Source: Pararge aegeria (taxonomy: Eukaryota; Arthropoda; Insecta; Lepidoptera; Nymphalidae). Taken from it: a stretch of DNA of 64,000 nucleotides. Where the stretch lies: contig NC_053199.1 in NCBI RefSeq assembly GCF_905163445.1, positions 16,695,501-16,759,500 of the forward strand. The letters run 5' to 3'. The position numbers and the translations under genes were made by a program. This document shows positions 1 to 11,100 of the stretch, one piece after another. The notes beneath the pieces are model-generated. The model was not told where the DNA came from, did not search any database, and saw nothing but the letters and a program-made list of their open reading frames with translations. Within the stretch, counting starts at the first letter, position 1. Every line of letters starts with the position of its first letter.

Positions 1-477
1 CAGCTAACTTTAGCTGAGTGAAAAAACATATAAATATAGTATAGTAATAATAAACAAGTTATAATACTGTATCTGGCAACGCTTACGTGCATCCCGTGAT
101 TATAGAGGCGACAAAGTGCATACGGTGTATGGCGTCATGGCCACGAAGTTGTGCTGCGTTGAACGCGTATCGGCGCAGAGTCGCCTGTGGGGTGGATCGG
201 TCGGCTGAGTAATGTTTTATTCACGAGGGGAATTGCTGTTTGTCTAAATTTGACGTAGGTACTCGTACTAGGTCGGTAGCTTGAGCTGGATTGAAATCGT
301 GCCAGAAAAGTTCGCTCCATCCTAGTTGGCTACACGTTATGCGCGTATGTTTAACTTGTCCTTTTATGTTACGTCATATTTTGGGACGCAAATTTAAAGA
401 AAATTATAATAAATATTATAATTTTCTTCAAACGACGACGAAAGAAAGTTGCATAGCCCCACAAATTTATTTCAAGC

Positions 478-892
478 CATCGTCATCATCGTCATATCAA
501 CCCATTACCGGCCCACTGCAGGGCACGGGTCCCACAATGAGCAAGGCTTAAGCCTTACTCTACCACTAGCCAAGTGTGGATTGGTGGACTTTTTCTTTTT
601 TTTTTTATTTAGTTAGCAAAACTGACAATGAACTGCTTACTCTAATATAAACTATAGGACTATTTGGCATGTGTATACAATAGTGCCTTCTCGATGCGAA
701 CATAGCATGCGAAGACTTTACACGCCTTTGAGAAAATTATGGAGAACTCTCCAACGTGAAGGTTGAAGTAAGTGATACTTTAATTAATTAAAACGCACAT
801 AACTAAGTAAAGTTAGAAGTTTAGTTAGAGGATTCGAACTCGCCAACCCAAAAGTGAAGCCAAAGTCCTAAGCACTAGGCTATCCCCGCTTC
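478..892 (-). mobile_element. SINE, family B, interrupted copy
   Basis: On the minus strand this copy has a tRNA-like head with a B-box-like gagttcgaatcc (near 830-841), then the body shared with copies at 27215, 42512 and 48692 (gtgcgttttaa, ccaccaatcc), and ends in a (atg)-rich tail near 478-500. Such SINEs are transcribed by RNA polymerase III from the internal A and B boxes. The body is split by a 121-bp foreign insert at 593-713. The sibling copies are continuous at that point. Confidence 0.75.
593..713 (-). mobile_element. Short poly(A)-tailed retroposed insert inside a SINE
   Basis: Read on the minus strand this 121-bp block ends in an A-rich tail preceded by aaataaa. It is bounded by a 6-bp duplication, gacttt, at 587-592 and 714-719. 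The surrounding SINE is continuous across this point in other copies. A poly(A) tail plus a target duplication suggests LINE-mediated retroposition of some transcript end. I do not recognise the source. Confidence 0.6.
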
Positions 893-1838
893 AAGTACAT
901 AACAGGGTTATTTAAAGGAGGACGACTTTATAGGCAATTTTGAAACTATTTATATTTAATAACTAGACTAGAATTATTAATACAAGGTGACCGATTCACT
1001 TCAATGCAAGTTATTAGGTCTTATTAAATAACATCTTGTAGAAACATCCTATTAAAACGTGTATATGGACTCATCATTATAATAATCAACCCATACTATG
1101 GGGCATTTTGCGTTCATTGTTTGAGTTTTTTACCTTCCTACTAAACATTAAATCTTGCTTTTTCTATTCATCTACAAGCTCCCATATGTATTAGCCCTCG
1201 AGTCTAAGATAGTATTGCTAAACTAGAATTATGGTAAACCCAAACTCCTAAGCGGTTTTTCACGCGGCACCGTATCGGAAGTTAAATTAATTGGCGGAGG
1301 GAAGACCAGGGAAGACTAGAAAATTCACAAAATTTTATAACCTACTTAAAACCACAGCAGTCCTCCGCTGAGTTAGATTAGTCATCATAAAAAATCAGAT
1401 ACTGAACGTAGACAATATCAAAATTTATGTAAAATTGTACCTAATTCATATAAATCTATTTCCATTTCTACTAATTCCGAAGAGACTGCATATTGAAGCA
1501 TACGAGTATAATGAAACACACAATACCACTGCCAGAAACAAAATACATAATCCGGATACATTCGGAACTGGATCGTCAAACGGGTCAAGTCAAAGGCCAT
1601 CCCCTGGGATGCTAGGAACGTTCCGCGCAGGACGCTGTTTCACTTTACTGCTCTGTCTGTGTTATTCAAATTATCCCAGAGAAGATTATTTGGGATCTTT
1701 TAGAGTGCTTTGCAAGCAGCTGTAAAATTAGTTGACCATTCGTATTTTACTTAGATTTATATGCAATGTGTCCATTCGTACGCCCGTCTATCCAAGGCTG
1801 ATATTCTTCCACACAAATCTAATAGGAAATAATTTAAA
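893..1838. other. No gene seen; AT-rich sequence
   Basis: I see no ORF with credible coding features. A stretch near 1260-1300 (cgcggcaccgtatcgg) weakly resembles a common lepidopteran interspersed repeat but is too degraded to assign. Confidence 0.4.
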
Positions 1839-1972
1839 TAGCATACGTTACATACGCACGGCTTGACCGATTAATTTAACTTGGTGAAATTTTACATATA
1901 AATAGTTTGAATCCTGGAGATGGCCATAGAATACTTTTTTATACCGGAAAAAAGGGTATTCTGCGGCATTTA
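1839..1972 (+). repeat. Degenerate 'cgcgacttcgtctg'-type lepidopteran repeat
   Basis: The phrases cttgaccgattaatttaac, gaatcctggagatgg, catagaatacttttttatac and 'ccggaaaaa' follow the order seen in a very common non-autonomous lepidopteran repeat, related copies of which recur in this window (for example 34115 and 49215). No coding capacity. It abuts the A-rich tail of the next SINE. Confidence 0.45.
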
Positions 1973-1975
1973 CAA

Positions 1976-2222
1976 AATAAATAAATATACTACGACAACA
2001 CGTCGATATCTAGCCCCAAAATAAGCGTAGCTTGTGTTATGGGTACTAATACGACTGATAAATATTTATGTGAATGATATACATGAATACTTATAATATA
2101 TATATATAGATAAACACCCAGACGCTGAAAAACATTCATGTTCATCACACAAATATGTGCCAGTTGTGGGAATCGATTCAAAAAGCATGGTCGCTGCCCA
2201 CTGCGCCAGTCGGGCGTCAAAT
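1976..2222 (-). mobile_element. SINE, family A
   Basis: The minus strand starts with a tRNA-derived head (A box around tggcgcagtgggcagc, B-box-like region close to 2165-2175), followed by the conserved body (tttttcagcgtctgggtg, tagtacccataac, gggctagat) and an (aaat)n tail at 1976-1990. The same arrangement occurs at 6870, 35134 (head only) and 36052. An AT dinucleotide run lies in the body at about 2095-2110. Confidence 0.8.
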
Positions 2223-3439
2223 AAACGTGGAAAAAGGCAACAGCTGGCTCTTACTTTAGTCCCTTATGAAGCAATCAATCGACTTTATTTTTGGCATAGA
2301 GTTGAAAGGGCGGAGAGTAACCATAGGCTATCCCACAAAAACATACAGTTCTCAAAGGATTTGTAAAAACTCGTAATAAACGAGAACGGAGAACGTGGAC
2401 AGTAGAAGAGACTACGCAATGAACAAAAGAAAGTATATCTTTTCATGTGCATACTAAAAAGTATTCTCGTTCGAACCTTTTTTCCATCTATAGTGTTGTG
2501 TCTATCCGCTCGCGTCATAATCTAGCACGTAGCAAGGCGACGGCTTCGAACTCGGGTATTACATAAAACGACGAGATTGCAAACGAGTACCGAAAAAAAA
2601 TAGTCGAACCTTCCCCGTCGCTGCACAAAACGCCAATAAAAATAGCGTTCGTTTAAACATACAGAGTTAGTGTAAGCAAAAACGGAATAGGCAATATCGG
2701 AAAAGACAAAGACCGGGAACAAAGGGACGCTGTAAACGTTCCTCCAAAACACATAAAAAGCCGCATCAAAATTCACTTTCCTCGCACTGAGAGCCATAAA
2801 GCCGCGAATGCTCTGCGGCGGTGATAAATAAAGTATACGTCAATCTGATCGGGAGGCTCAAACGGAATAACTAGGTTTGGTAGGACTCTGCGAGCACAGG
2901 GCTGGCCATATGGAACTGTGTGCGTCGTGGAAATGTACGAAACGCGTTTTTTTGTTTTCCCCGATGACAATTAGAGAGTCAACCTTATAATCTTAACAGG
3001 CCGATTCTGTGTGTCTCAGTTGACACCAAAGTTAGCCACTGATAGCCAAAGTTAGTGTAGTTAGCCGCTGTGGATTTTGCACTCTGACACTAAGTTACCA
3101 AACGAATTAATTTTAAGCCCGTAGACAGATACAATTACGTAATGCATAATAATGGTTTGAGCATTATTTGATGGCAAAAACAGTGGCGTTGGCAGTTGAA
3201 CCGGCTTTGAAAAATTCTTGGAACAGTGTTGATTCGATAAATGAGCGAAAGAGTGATGTTTTATTACTGGGTAATCGCCTAAACTCTTTGTGGGCTGGTA
3301 AAATGAGGTCTTAGAATATTTATTATTATTATAATAATCCTACTTGTAATAAAACTGTAACGGGTCGAATTCTGTACATAACACATATTTTATAAACTTT
3401 ATTGGAGGGCACTCTATAACCGATACTGAACCCAAAACT
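2223..3439. other. No gene seen
   Basis: Several short frames are open here, but none has recognisable domains, consistent codon bias or splice context. I see no mobile-element signature that I can name. Confidence 0.4.
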
Positions 3440-3529
3440 AATATTTGTCATTCGTGTCTATCTGTATCTGGGCCGTGCATCGCGCTGAAAACTACTGAAT
3501 AAATTCAAATGAAACTTTGCGCGATTTTA
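3440..3529 (+). repeat. Interspersed repeat at the left edge of the satellite
   Basis: The segment containing gaaaactactgaataaattc and aatgaaactttgcgcgattt matches a segment at 46270-46325 (gaaactactgaatgaattc, aatgaaacttggcatgattt). The 17-bp array begins immediately after the shared part, so the left boundary of the satellite lies in, or at the edge of, a mobile-element copy. Confidence 0.55.
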
Positions 3530-4728
3530 ACTTACGTACATTATGTACTTCTATATTACTATATATTATTTACTAACGTACATTATTTACTTACGCCTAT
3601 TATTTACTTGCATACATGATGTACTTACAGACACTAATTACTTTAGTACGTAATTTTCATACCTAAATTATTTTTATACCTACATTATTAACTTACGTAT
3701 ATTATTAACTTACATACATTATTTACTTACATACATTATGTACTTTATTTACTTTGTACATTATTTATTTGCACACATTTTGTACTTACGTATATTATTT
3801 ACTAACGTACATTATTTACTTACGTACATTATTTGCTAACATACATTATGTAGTTACGTATATTATTTACTAACGTAAAATATGTACTCAAGAATACTAT
3901 TTACTTATATACATTTTCTACTTACGTATATTATTTACTTACGTACATTATGTACTTCCATATATTATTTACAATCGTACATTATTTACTTAAATACATT
4001 ATTTACTTACGCACATTATTTACTTACATACATGATTTACTTACGTAATTTATTTACTAACATGCAATATTTACTAACATACATTATTTACATACGTACA
4101 TTATTTACTTACATACATTGTACTGTGTACTTACAGAAACTATTTACATAAGTTTACAAACCTACATTATTAAGTTACACCCATTATTAATTAACCTTCA
4201 TTATTTACTTACATACAATATGTACTCACGTGTATTATTTACTTACGTACATTATTTATTTACTTATACTATTTACTTACTTTTATTATTTACTTACACA
4301 TACGTGTAACTTACATATATTATATACTAAGATACATTATTTAATTATGTACATTATATACTTACGTACATTATCTATTTAATTGTATTATTAACTTACG
4401 TATATTATGTACTAACAGACACTATTTACTTACGTATACTATTTACTTACATACATTATTTACTTACGTACATTATTTACTTACATACAAAATTGACTAA
4501 CGATTATTATTTACTAACGTACAATATGAACTCATGTATATTAATTACCTACACACATTAGTTACTTATATACATTATTTACTTTGTACATTATTTATTT
4601 GCACACATTTTGTACTTACGTATTTTATTTACTAACGTACATTATTCACTTACGTACATTATTTGCTAACATACATTATGTAGTTACGTATATTATTTAC
4701 TAACGTAAAATATGTACTCAAGAATACT
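3530..4728 (+). repeat. 17-bp minisatellite array, block 1
   Basis: Tandem units of 17 bp with consensus close to acttacgtacattatgt, varying mainly at g/a, c/t and t/g positions. Units at the extreme left are more diverged, for example near 3630-3710. A stretch at about 3747-3890 recurs at about 4581-4728, a longer duplication inside the array. Because 17 x 3 = 51, any frame that stays open encodes a 17-residue repeat. Those frames are not genes. Confidence 0.95.
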
Positions 4729-5686
4729 CAAATTCAAATTCAAATTCAAAATTCATTTATTTCAAGTAGGCCTAATATAAGCACTTTTGAAACGTCAAGT
4801 CTGTCTGTTTGTAGTGATTCTACCACCGGTTCGGAAGGCAGATTCTACCGAGAAGAAGCCGGCAAGAAACTCAGCAGTTGCTCTTTTCCAACATCAACAA
4901 TTTACATTTTGCATTTTAACATTCATTTTTCTATCTTGTGAGAGCTGAAAGCGGAGCCGGATGCTTCCAAGCAACCTTGTCATTAAAAAATTCATCAGTT
5001 GTATAGTAACCTCGCTGTAATAAATGTGTTTTAACAAATTCTTTAAACTTGTGCATTGGCAGGTCCAAAATCACCTTAGGAATCATATTATAAAAGCGTA
5101 TACTCAATCCCACAAATGATCCCTGTACCTTACGCAGACGATATGCAGATGACACTAATTTATGACCATTTCTTGTAAGTCGACTGTTTATGTCCACTTT
5201 TTGTTTATAAAGACTAATATGTTGTCTTACAAATACTATATTGTTATAAATATATTGTGAAGCTACAGTAAGTATGCCTATTTCTTTAAACTTCTCACGG
5301 AGGGATTCGCGTGATTTAAGTTTATATATTGACCGTACAGCTCTTTTCTGCAATATAACTATAGTTTCGATATCAGCTGCTTTACCCCATAACAAGATTC
5401 CATAGGACATAACACTATGAAAGTACGCAAAATAAACTAGCCTAGCTATTTCAACGTCAGTAATCTGTCTAATTTTTCTGACTGCGTAGGCAGCCGAGCT
5501 TAGTTTACCCGCTAGTGAATCTATATGGGCACCCCACTGTAGCTTATTATCCAAGGTCACGCCCAGAAAAACTGTGGAAGTCTCTATTTTTAGTGTTTCA
5601 CCATTTATCAATATATTTTTATCAATTTTCTTTACATTTGGTAAGATAAATTCGACACACTTTGTTTTTTTTGCATTTAATAGTTT
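4729..5686 (-). pseudogene. 5'-truncated Jockey-like non-LTR retrotransposon
   Basis: The minus strand encodes the C-terminal part of a reverse transcriptase ORF, open from about 5686 down to the stop at 4931. Visible family features are FLGVTLDNKLQW, the SYGILLWG segment and the basic C-terminal region. A 3' UTR follows (4729-4930), ending in a (gaattt)n tail. A 4-bp duplication tact flanks it (4725-4728 and 5687-5690). The satellite paralogue near 3890 runs straight through this point, which confirms the boundaries. The catalytic RT core is missing because of the 5' truncation. Confidence 0.85.
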
Positions 5687-6341
5687 TACTATTTACTTAT
5701 ATACATTATGTACTTACGTATATTATTTACTTACGTACATTATGTACTTCCATATATTATTTACAAACGTACATTATTTACTTAAATACATTATTTACTT
5801 ACGCACATTATTTACTTACGTACATTATTTATTAACGTACATTATGTACTTACGTATATCATTTACTTACATACATTATGTTCTTACGTATATTATTTAG
5901 TTACGTACATTATGTACTCAAGTATATTATTTACTTACATACATTATGTACTTACGTATATTATTTACTAACGTACATTATTTACTTACATACATTATTT
6001 ACTTACGTACATGATTTACTTACATACATCATGTACTTACGTATATTATTAACTAACGTACATTATATACTTACGTTTATTATTTATTAACGTATATTAT
6101 GTACTCAAGTATATTATTTACTTACATACATTATGTACTAACGTATAATATTTACTAACGTACATTATGTATTTACGTACTTATATTATTTACAAACATA
6201 CATTATTTACTTACATACATTATTTACTTATGTATATTATTTACTAACGTTTATGTACTTACGTATATTATTTACTAACTTACATTATTTACTTACATTC
6301 ATTATTTACTTACGTACATTACGTATTTACGTATATTATTT
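5687..6341 (+). repeat. 17-bp minisatellite array, block 2
   Basis: Same 17-bp unit as block 1. Its first units continue the sequence that follows position 3890 in block 1 (atttacttatatacatt, then acttccatatattattt), so the preceding retrotransposon was inserted into one copy of an already duplicated segment. Confidence 0.95.
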
Positions 6342-6480
6342 AAAAGTAAGTTGTTAACTGTAAACCAGTGCGACACATGCGACAAAACACGGTTTACTTT
6401 GTCAGAGTTATCTTTACTCCTATCAGTCTTAAAAATTAGAGATGTATCATCTGCAAACAATACAATGTCGCATGTTCCAC
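6342..6480 (-). pseudogene. Reverse transcriptase fragment (catalytic FADDT block)
   Basis: On the minus strand about 46 codons read through VLFADDTSLIF, the catalytic motif of a non-LTR reverse transcriptase, and end at NNLLLN. This is the segment immediately N-terminal to the part encoded at 4931-5686, in the same orientation and apparently the same Jockey-like family. There is array sequence on both sides, with no tail and no obvious target duplication. Confidence 0.7.
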
Positions 6481-6869
6481 TTACGTACATTATGTACTTA
6501 CGTATATTATTTACAAACGTACATTATTTACTTAAGTATATTCTTTACTTACATATATTATTTACTTACGTATATTATTTACTTACGCACATTATGTACT
6601 CAAGTATATTCTTTAGTTACATACATTATGGACTACCGTTTATTATTTACTAACGTACAATATGAACTCATGTATATTATTTACTTACTTACATTATTTA
6701 CTAACGTACAATATGAACTCATGTATATTATTTACTAACGTACATTATGTACTTACGTTCATTATGTAATTACGTATATTATTTACTAACGTACATTATT
6801 TACATACGTACATTATTTGCTAACATACATTATGTAGTTACGTATACTATTTACTAACGTACAATATTT
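6481..6869 (+). repeat. 17-bp minisatellite array, block 3
   Basis: Same 17-bp unit. It contains two nearby copies of a variant with aatatgaactcatgtat (near 6660 and 6710), a variant also found at 4530, 7780, 13000, 13615, 14190 and 16995. Confidence 0.95.
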
Positions 6870-7132
6870 GACGGCCGATTGGCGCAGTTTGCAGCGATCC
6901 TGCTTTCTGAGTCCAAGGCCGTGGGTTCGATTCCCACAACTGGAAAATGTTCGTGTGATGAGCATGAATATTTTTCAGTGTCTGGGTGTTTATATGTATA
7001 TTCTAAGTATTTATGTATTTTATTTATAAAAATATTCAACAGTCATCTTAGTACCCATAACACAAGCTACGCTTACTTTGGGGCTAGATGGCGACGTGTG
7101 TATTGTCGTAATATATATATTTTTTTTTTTTT
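6870..7132 (+). mobile_element. SINE, family A, inserted in the satellite
   Basis: tRNA-derived head: A-box region gattggcgcagtttgcagc and B box gggttcgattcccac (6923-6937). The body has tttttcagtgtctgggtg, tagtacccataacacaag and gggctagatggcgac, and the copy ends in an AT and poly(T)-rich 3' end. It has the same organisation as the copies at 1976 and 36052. The flanks are satellite, so it inserted after the array formed. Confidence 0.85.
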
Positions 7133-7846
7133 TATATGTACTCAAGTATACTATTTACTTATATACATTATGTACTTACGTATATAATTTACTTACTTAC
7201 ATTATTAACTGTACATTATTTACTTACATACATTATTTACTTACTTTTATTATTTGCTAACGTACTTTATGTACTCAAGTATATTATTTATTAACGTACA
7301 TTATGTACTAAAGTATATTATTTACTTACATACATTATGTACTTACGTTTATTATTTACTAACGTACATTATATACTTACGTTTAATATTTATTAACGTA
7401 CATTATGTTCTTATGTATATCATTTACTAACATACATTATGTACTTATATACATTATGTACTTCCGTAAATTATTTACTTACGTACATTATTTACTTACA
7501 TACATTATTTACTTACTTTTATTATTTGCTAACGTACTTTATGTACTCAAGTATATTATTTATTAACGTACATTATGTACTAAAGTATATTATTTACTTA
7601 CATACATTATGTACTTACGTATATTATTTACTTACGTACATTATGTACTTACGTTTATTATTTATTAACGTACATTATTTACTTACGTATATTATTTACT
7701 AACGCACATTATGTACTCAAGTATATTATTTACTTACATACATTATGGACTTACGTTTATTATTTACTAACGTACAATATGAACTCATGTATATTATTTA
7801 CCTACACACATTAATTACTTACATACATTATTTACTTTGTTCATTA
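7133..7846 (+). repeat. 17-bp minisatellite array, block 4
   Basis: Same 17-bp unit. An internal duplication is visible: the run from cttttattatttgctaacg recurs near 7240 and 7515. It ends at the target site of the copia element. Confidence 0.95.
7842..7846. repeat. Target-site duplication of the copia element, left
   Basis: The 5-bp sequence catta directly abuts the LTR and is repeated at 12302-12306, directly after the other LTR. Five base pairs is the usual duplication length for copia-type integrases. Confidence 0.85.
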
Positions 7847-7990
7847 TAATAAAAGTCGTTGGTTGTTGGTTTCATATAGACTGATTTAATGCAAGTCATT
7901 CATACATAGACAATACACAAACTTTCACCTCAATGTCCATAGATGGCGCTACTTGTATTAATTAACATTATATTTGATAATATTCTAACA
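7847..7990 (-). repeat. 3' LTR of the copia element
   Basis: 144 bp. In element orientation it begins tgttag and ends ttatta, so the terminus is TG...TA rather than the usual TG...CA. The target duplication outside and the polypurine tract inside fix both ends. Read base by base, I see no difference from the 5' LTR. Confidence 0.9.
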
Positions 7991-8003
7991 CCCCCACTTT
8001 ATC
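7991..8003 (-). promoter_or_regulatory. Polypurine tract of the copia element
   Basis: In element orientation gataaagtggggg lies directly upstream of the 3' LTR. This is the standard position for the plus-strand DNA primer. Confidence 0.75.
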
Positions 8004-8116
8004 AAAAATAACAACACTTTCAAAGTATTACATACAGTGGAGAGGTAAAGCTACACAAAAAAAAAACTTTTAAACTCAATATACAATAACAAATACAGTA
8101 TACAGTCCTGCCTTGG

Positions 8117-11100
8117 CTATTCTAAATTAACAATTCCAAAATCTTTCATGAACTTATAATGTTTAACAGCTGGCAGACCTTTGGTTAGCAAGTCAGCAGG
8201 CATGTTAGCTGTTGACAAATATCTAGCTTCAATTATATCATTTCTTAAAACTTCTCTAATGAAATGATACCTGACATCAATATGTTTGGACCGTTTATGT
8301 GACTGATCATTATTTGCTAACTTTAATGCACTCTGACTGTCATTGTATATAATAATTTTAGTATAGGAACCAATTATTTCAAACTCTAACTTCTGTAAAT
8401 ATATTGCTTCTCGACATGCTTCCGACAAAGCCATATATTCTGCTTCACAACTACTAAGAGCAACAGTTCTTTGTTTCTTGCTCTCCCAAGAAATTACAGC
8501 ACCTGATTTAGTGAAACAGAAACCAGTATATGAGCGTCTGTCAGTGGCATCACTTGCCCAATCAGCATCCACAAAACCTACAAGCTCTGCACTTTCTTTA
8601 GAATATTTTAAACAATAGGTTTTAGTCTGTGATAAATATTTCAGAATTCTTTTTGCACAATTCCAGTGTACATAAGAATAACAGTTGTTAAACTGGCTTA
8701 AATAACTGACTGAATAGGAAATATCAGGACGAGTTAGGACAGCTAAGTACATTAAACTTCCTATTAATTTTTGATAAGGTAGCTTTTGTTCACATACATT
8801 AGACTTATCAACATTCAATTTACATTCTATAGGAGTTTCTACTGCATGACATTCAGACATATGAAATTTTTCAAGTAACTGATTAATATACTGTTCTTGA
8901 TCTAAAGTAATTATATTGGTGCTTTTGTTAATGTTAACTCTCATGCCCAAATAATTTCTCACTTGACCTAAATTCTTTATTTTAAATTTTTGGCTTAAAA
9001 TCTCTATTAAATTATCAGATTCAGACTTACAATTTGAATATACTAGAAAATCATCGACATACAGTCCAACTATAGTTTTCTTATTATCACTATGATTTTT
9101 AACAAATACACAGGGTTCTAATTTACATTTTCTAAATCCTGATTTACATAGTATCTCCTCAACCCTTTTATACCATGCTAGAGATGATTGTTTTAATCCA
9201 TAAACAGCTTTTCTCAACTTTAAAACTTTATTTGAATTATTTATGGGAAAACCTTCAGGTAAATGCATAAATATGCTTTCTTTTAGATGACCATTAAGGA
9301 AAGCTGTTTTCACATCCAGATGAGTGATATCCATGCCTAACTGGACACTTATGGCAAACAACAAACGCAGGGTTGAATGTCTAATCACTGGACTGAAGGT
9401 TTCTTGGTAATCAATACCAGCCTTCTGGGTAAAACCCTTGGCTACAAGCCGCGCACGATATGACACTTTATTGTCAGAGTCAAACTTTTTTTTAAACACC
9501 CACTTACATTGCACTACACTCGCGTTGCTGGGAGTATCAACAACTTCCCATGCTTGATTGTCTTGGAATGACTGCAGCTCCTCTGCCATGGCCTGCGACC
9601 ACATCAGTCGCTCTGGCCCACTGATGGCCTCTGCATATACCAGTTCATCTTCTCCTGTAGCTGTAGCACACATGTTGACAATACCGTATCTATCTGGCTT
9701 TCTCCTCTGACGCTTCTCTGTTACTTCTGAAAAAAATGGTGTAGTAGAGTCTGCATGTGGTATATCTGAAGCTTCTTCTGTACTCTGTGGAGCTGAACTA
9801 GTCTGTTCAGTGTTCAGGTTTTCTCCACAAGCTTCTGACTCTAAACTTTCTTCATCAACATCCAAATAATCAGATTCTGAAGAACTTGATTTGTTTAGGG
9901 GTTCAAGTTTCACCACAGATTCTAGAGAAACTGTTACTGTCTCTTGTGGCTTGGGTTTTTCTTGTATTATAACATCCCTACTTGTGGTGACTTTGTTCTT
10001 TACTGGGTCATATATTCGGTAACCTTTGACATTATCACTATAACCAACAAGTATATGTTTTCTTGATTTTCTGTCCCACTTGGCTCTTTTTTCTTTTGGT
10101 GTGTGCACCATCACTGGACTCCCATATACACGTAAATGTTGTAAATCTGGTTTCCTAGCAAACCACATCTCATATGGAGTCTTTTCAATACCTGAAGCTG
10201 TAGACCTGTTTTTGAGATATACTGCAGTATTTGCAGCTTCTGCCCAAAATTTTTTATCTAATTCTGCTTCAAAGAGTAGGCATCTAGCTCTCTCCACAAT
10301 GGTGCGATTGCTTCTTTCACTGAGTCCATTCTGCTCTGGTGTGTAAGCATTTGATTTTTGATGAATTACCCCTTCATGTTTCAAAAAATCTCTAAAATCA
10401 TTGCTGCAATACTCACATCCATTGTCTGTGCGCAATATTTTTATTTTTCTGTTTTGAAAGTTCTCCACCATTGACTTAAACTCTTTAAAACAAGTCAGTG
10501 TTTCACTTTTACACTTTAAGAAGTATATGAAGGTCATTCTGGTGAAGTCGTCAATAAATAGCAAAAAATATCTTGCACCACCAATGGATTTGCACTCCAT
10601 CGGTCCACAGATGTCTGAGTGCACAATCTGCAAGATTTCTGTAGCTCGTGTACCTTTCGTAAATGGTAATCTTGATTGTTTGCCTTCACAGCAAATTTGA
10701 CAGCTAGACTTACTTGTCACAAATTTGTCTGAGTAATCCATTCCATTGACTAAACCTTGCTTCATCTTGTTCATAGCTGTACTGTTTAAGTGTCCAAGCC
10801 TTCTATGCCATGTTTGTCCATCTACTGTTGATGATGATAACAAACAAGTTTCATTTACCAAGATTAACTTGTATACATTATTTACAAGTTCAGCTTCCGC
10901 AACTAGATTGCCTAATCTGTTTTTTATGAGGCATCGGTTGGGTTCAAACACAACACTATTTCCATTTCTTATCAATTCACTAACTGATAGCAGGTTAGTC
11001 GCAAGAGTCGGTACGCACAACACGTTCTTCACTGTTACCTTGTAACCGAAACTCGTCGTGACATCTACGTCGCCGGCACATAATACAGGCACTTTCATGT

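Noticed and set aside
5687..6341. Satellite segment as an insertion into a Jockey-like element
   Set aside because: The element at 4729-5686 has its own 4-bp target duplication, and the satellite paralogue near 3890 shows the array was there first.
6870..7000. tRNA gene
   Set aside because: A and B boxes are present, but the segment is the head of a dispersed SINE with a conserved body and tail in several copies. No complete cloverleaf is formed. The same reasoning applies at 2150, 33250, 33750, 35150, 36240, 40850 and 62580.
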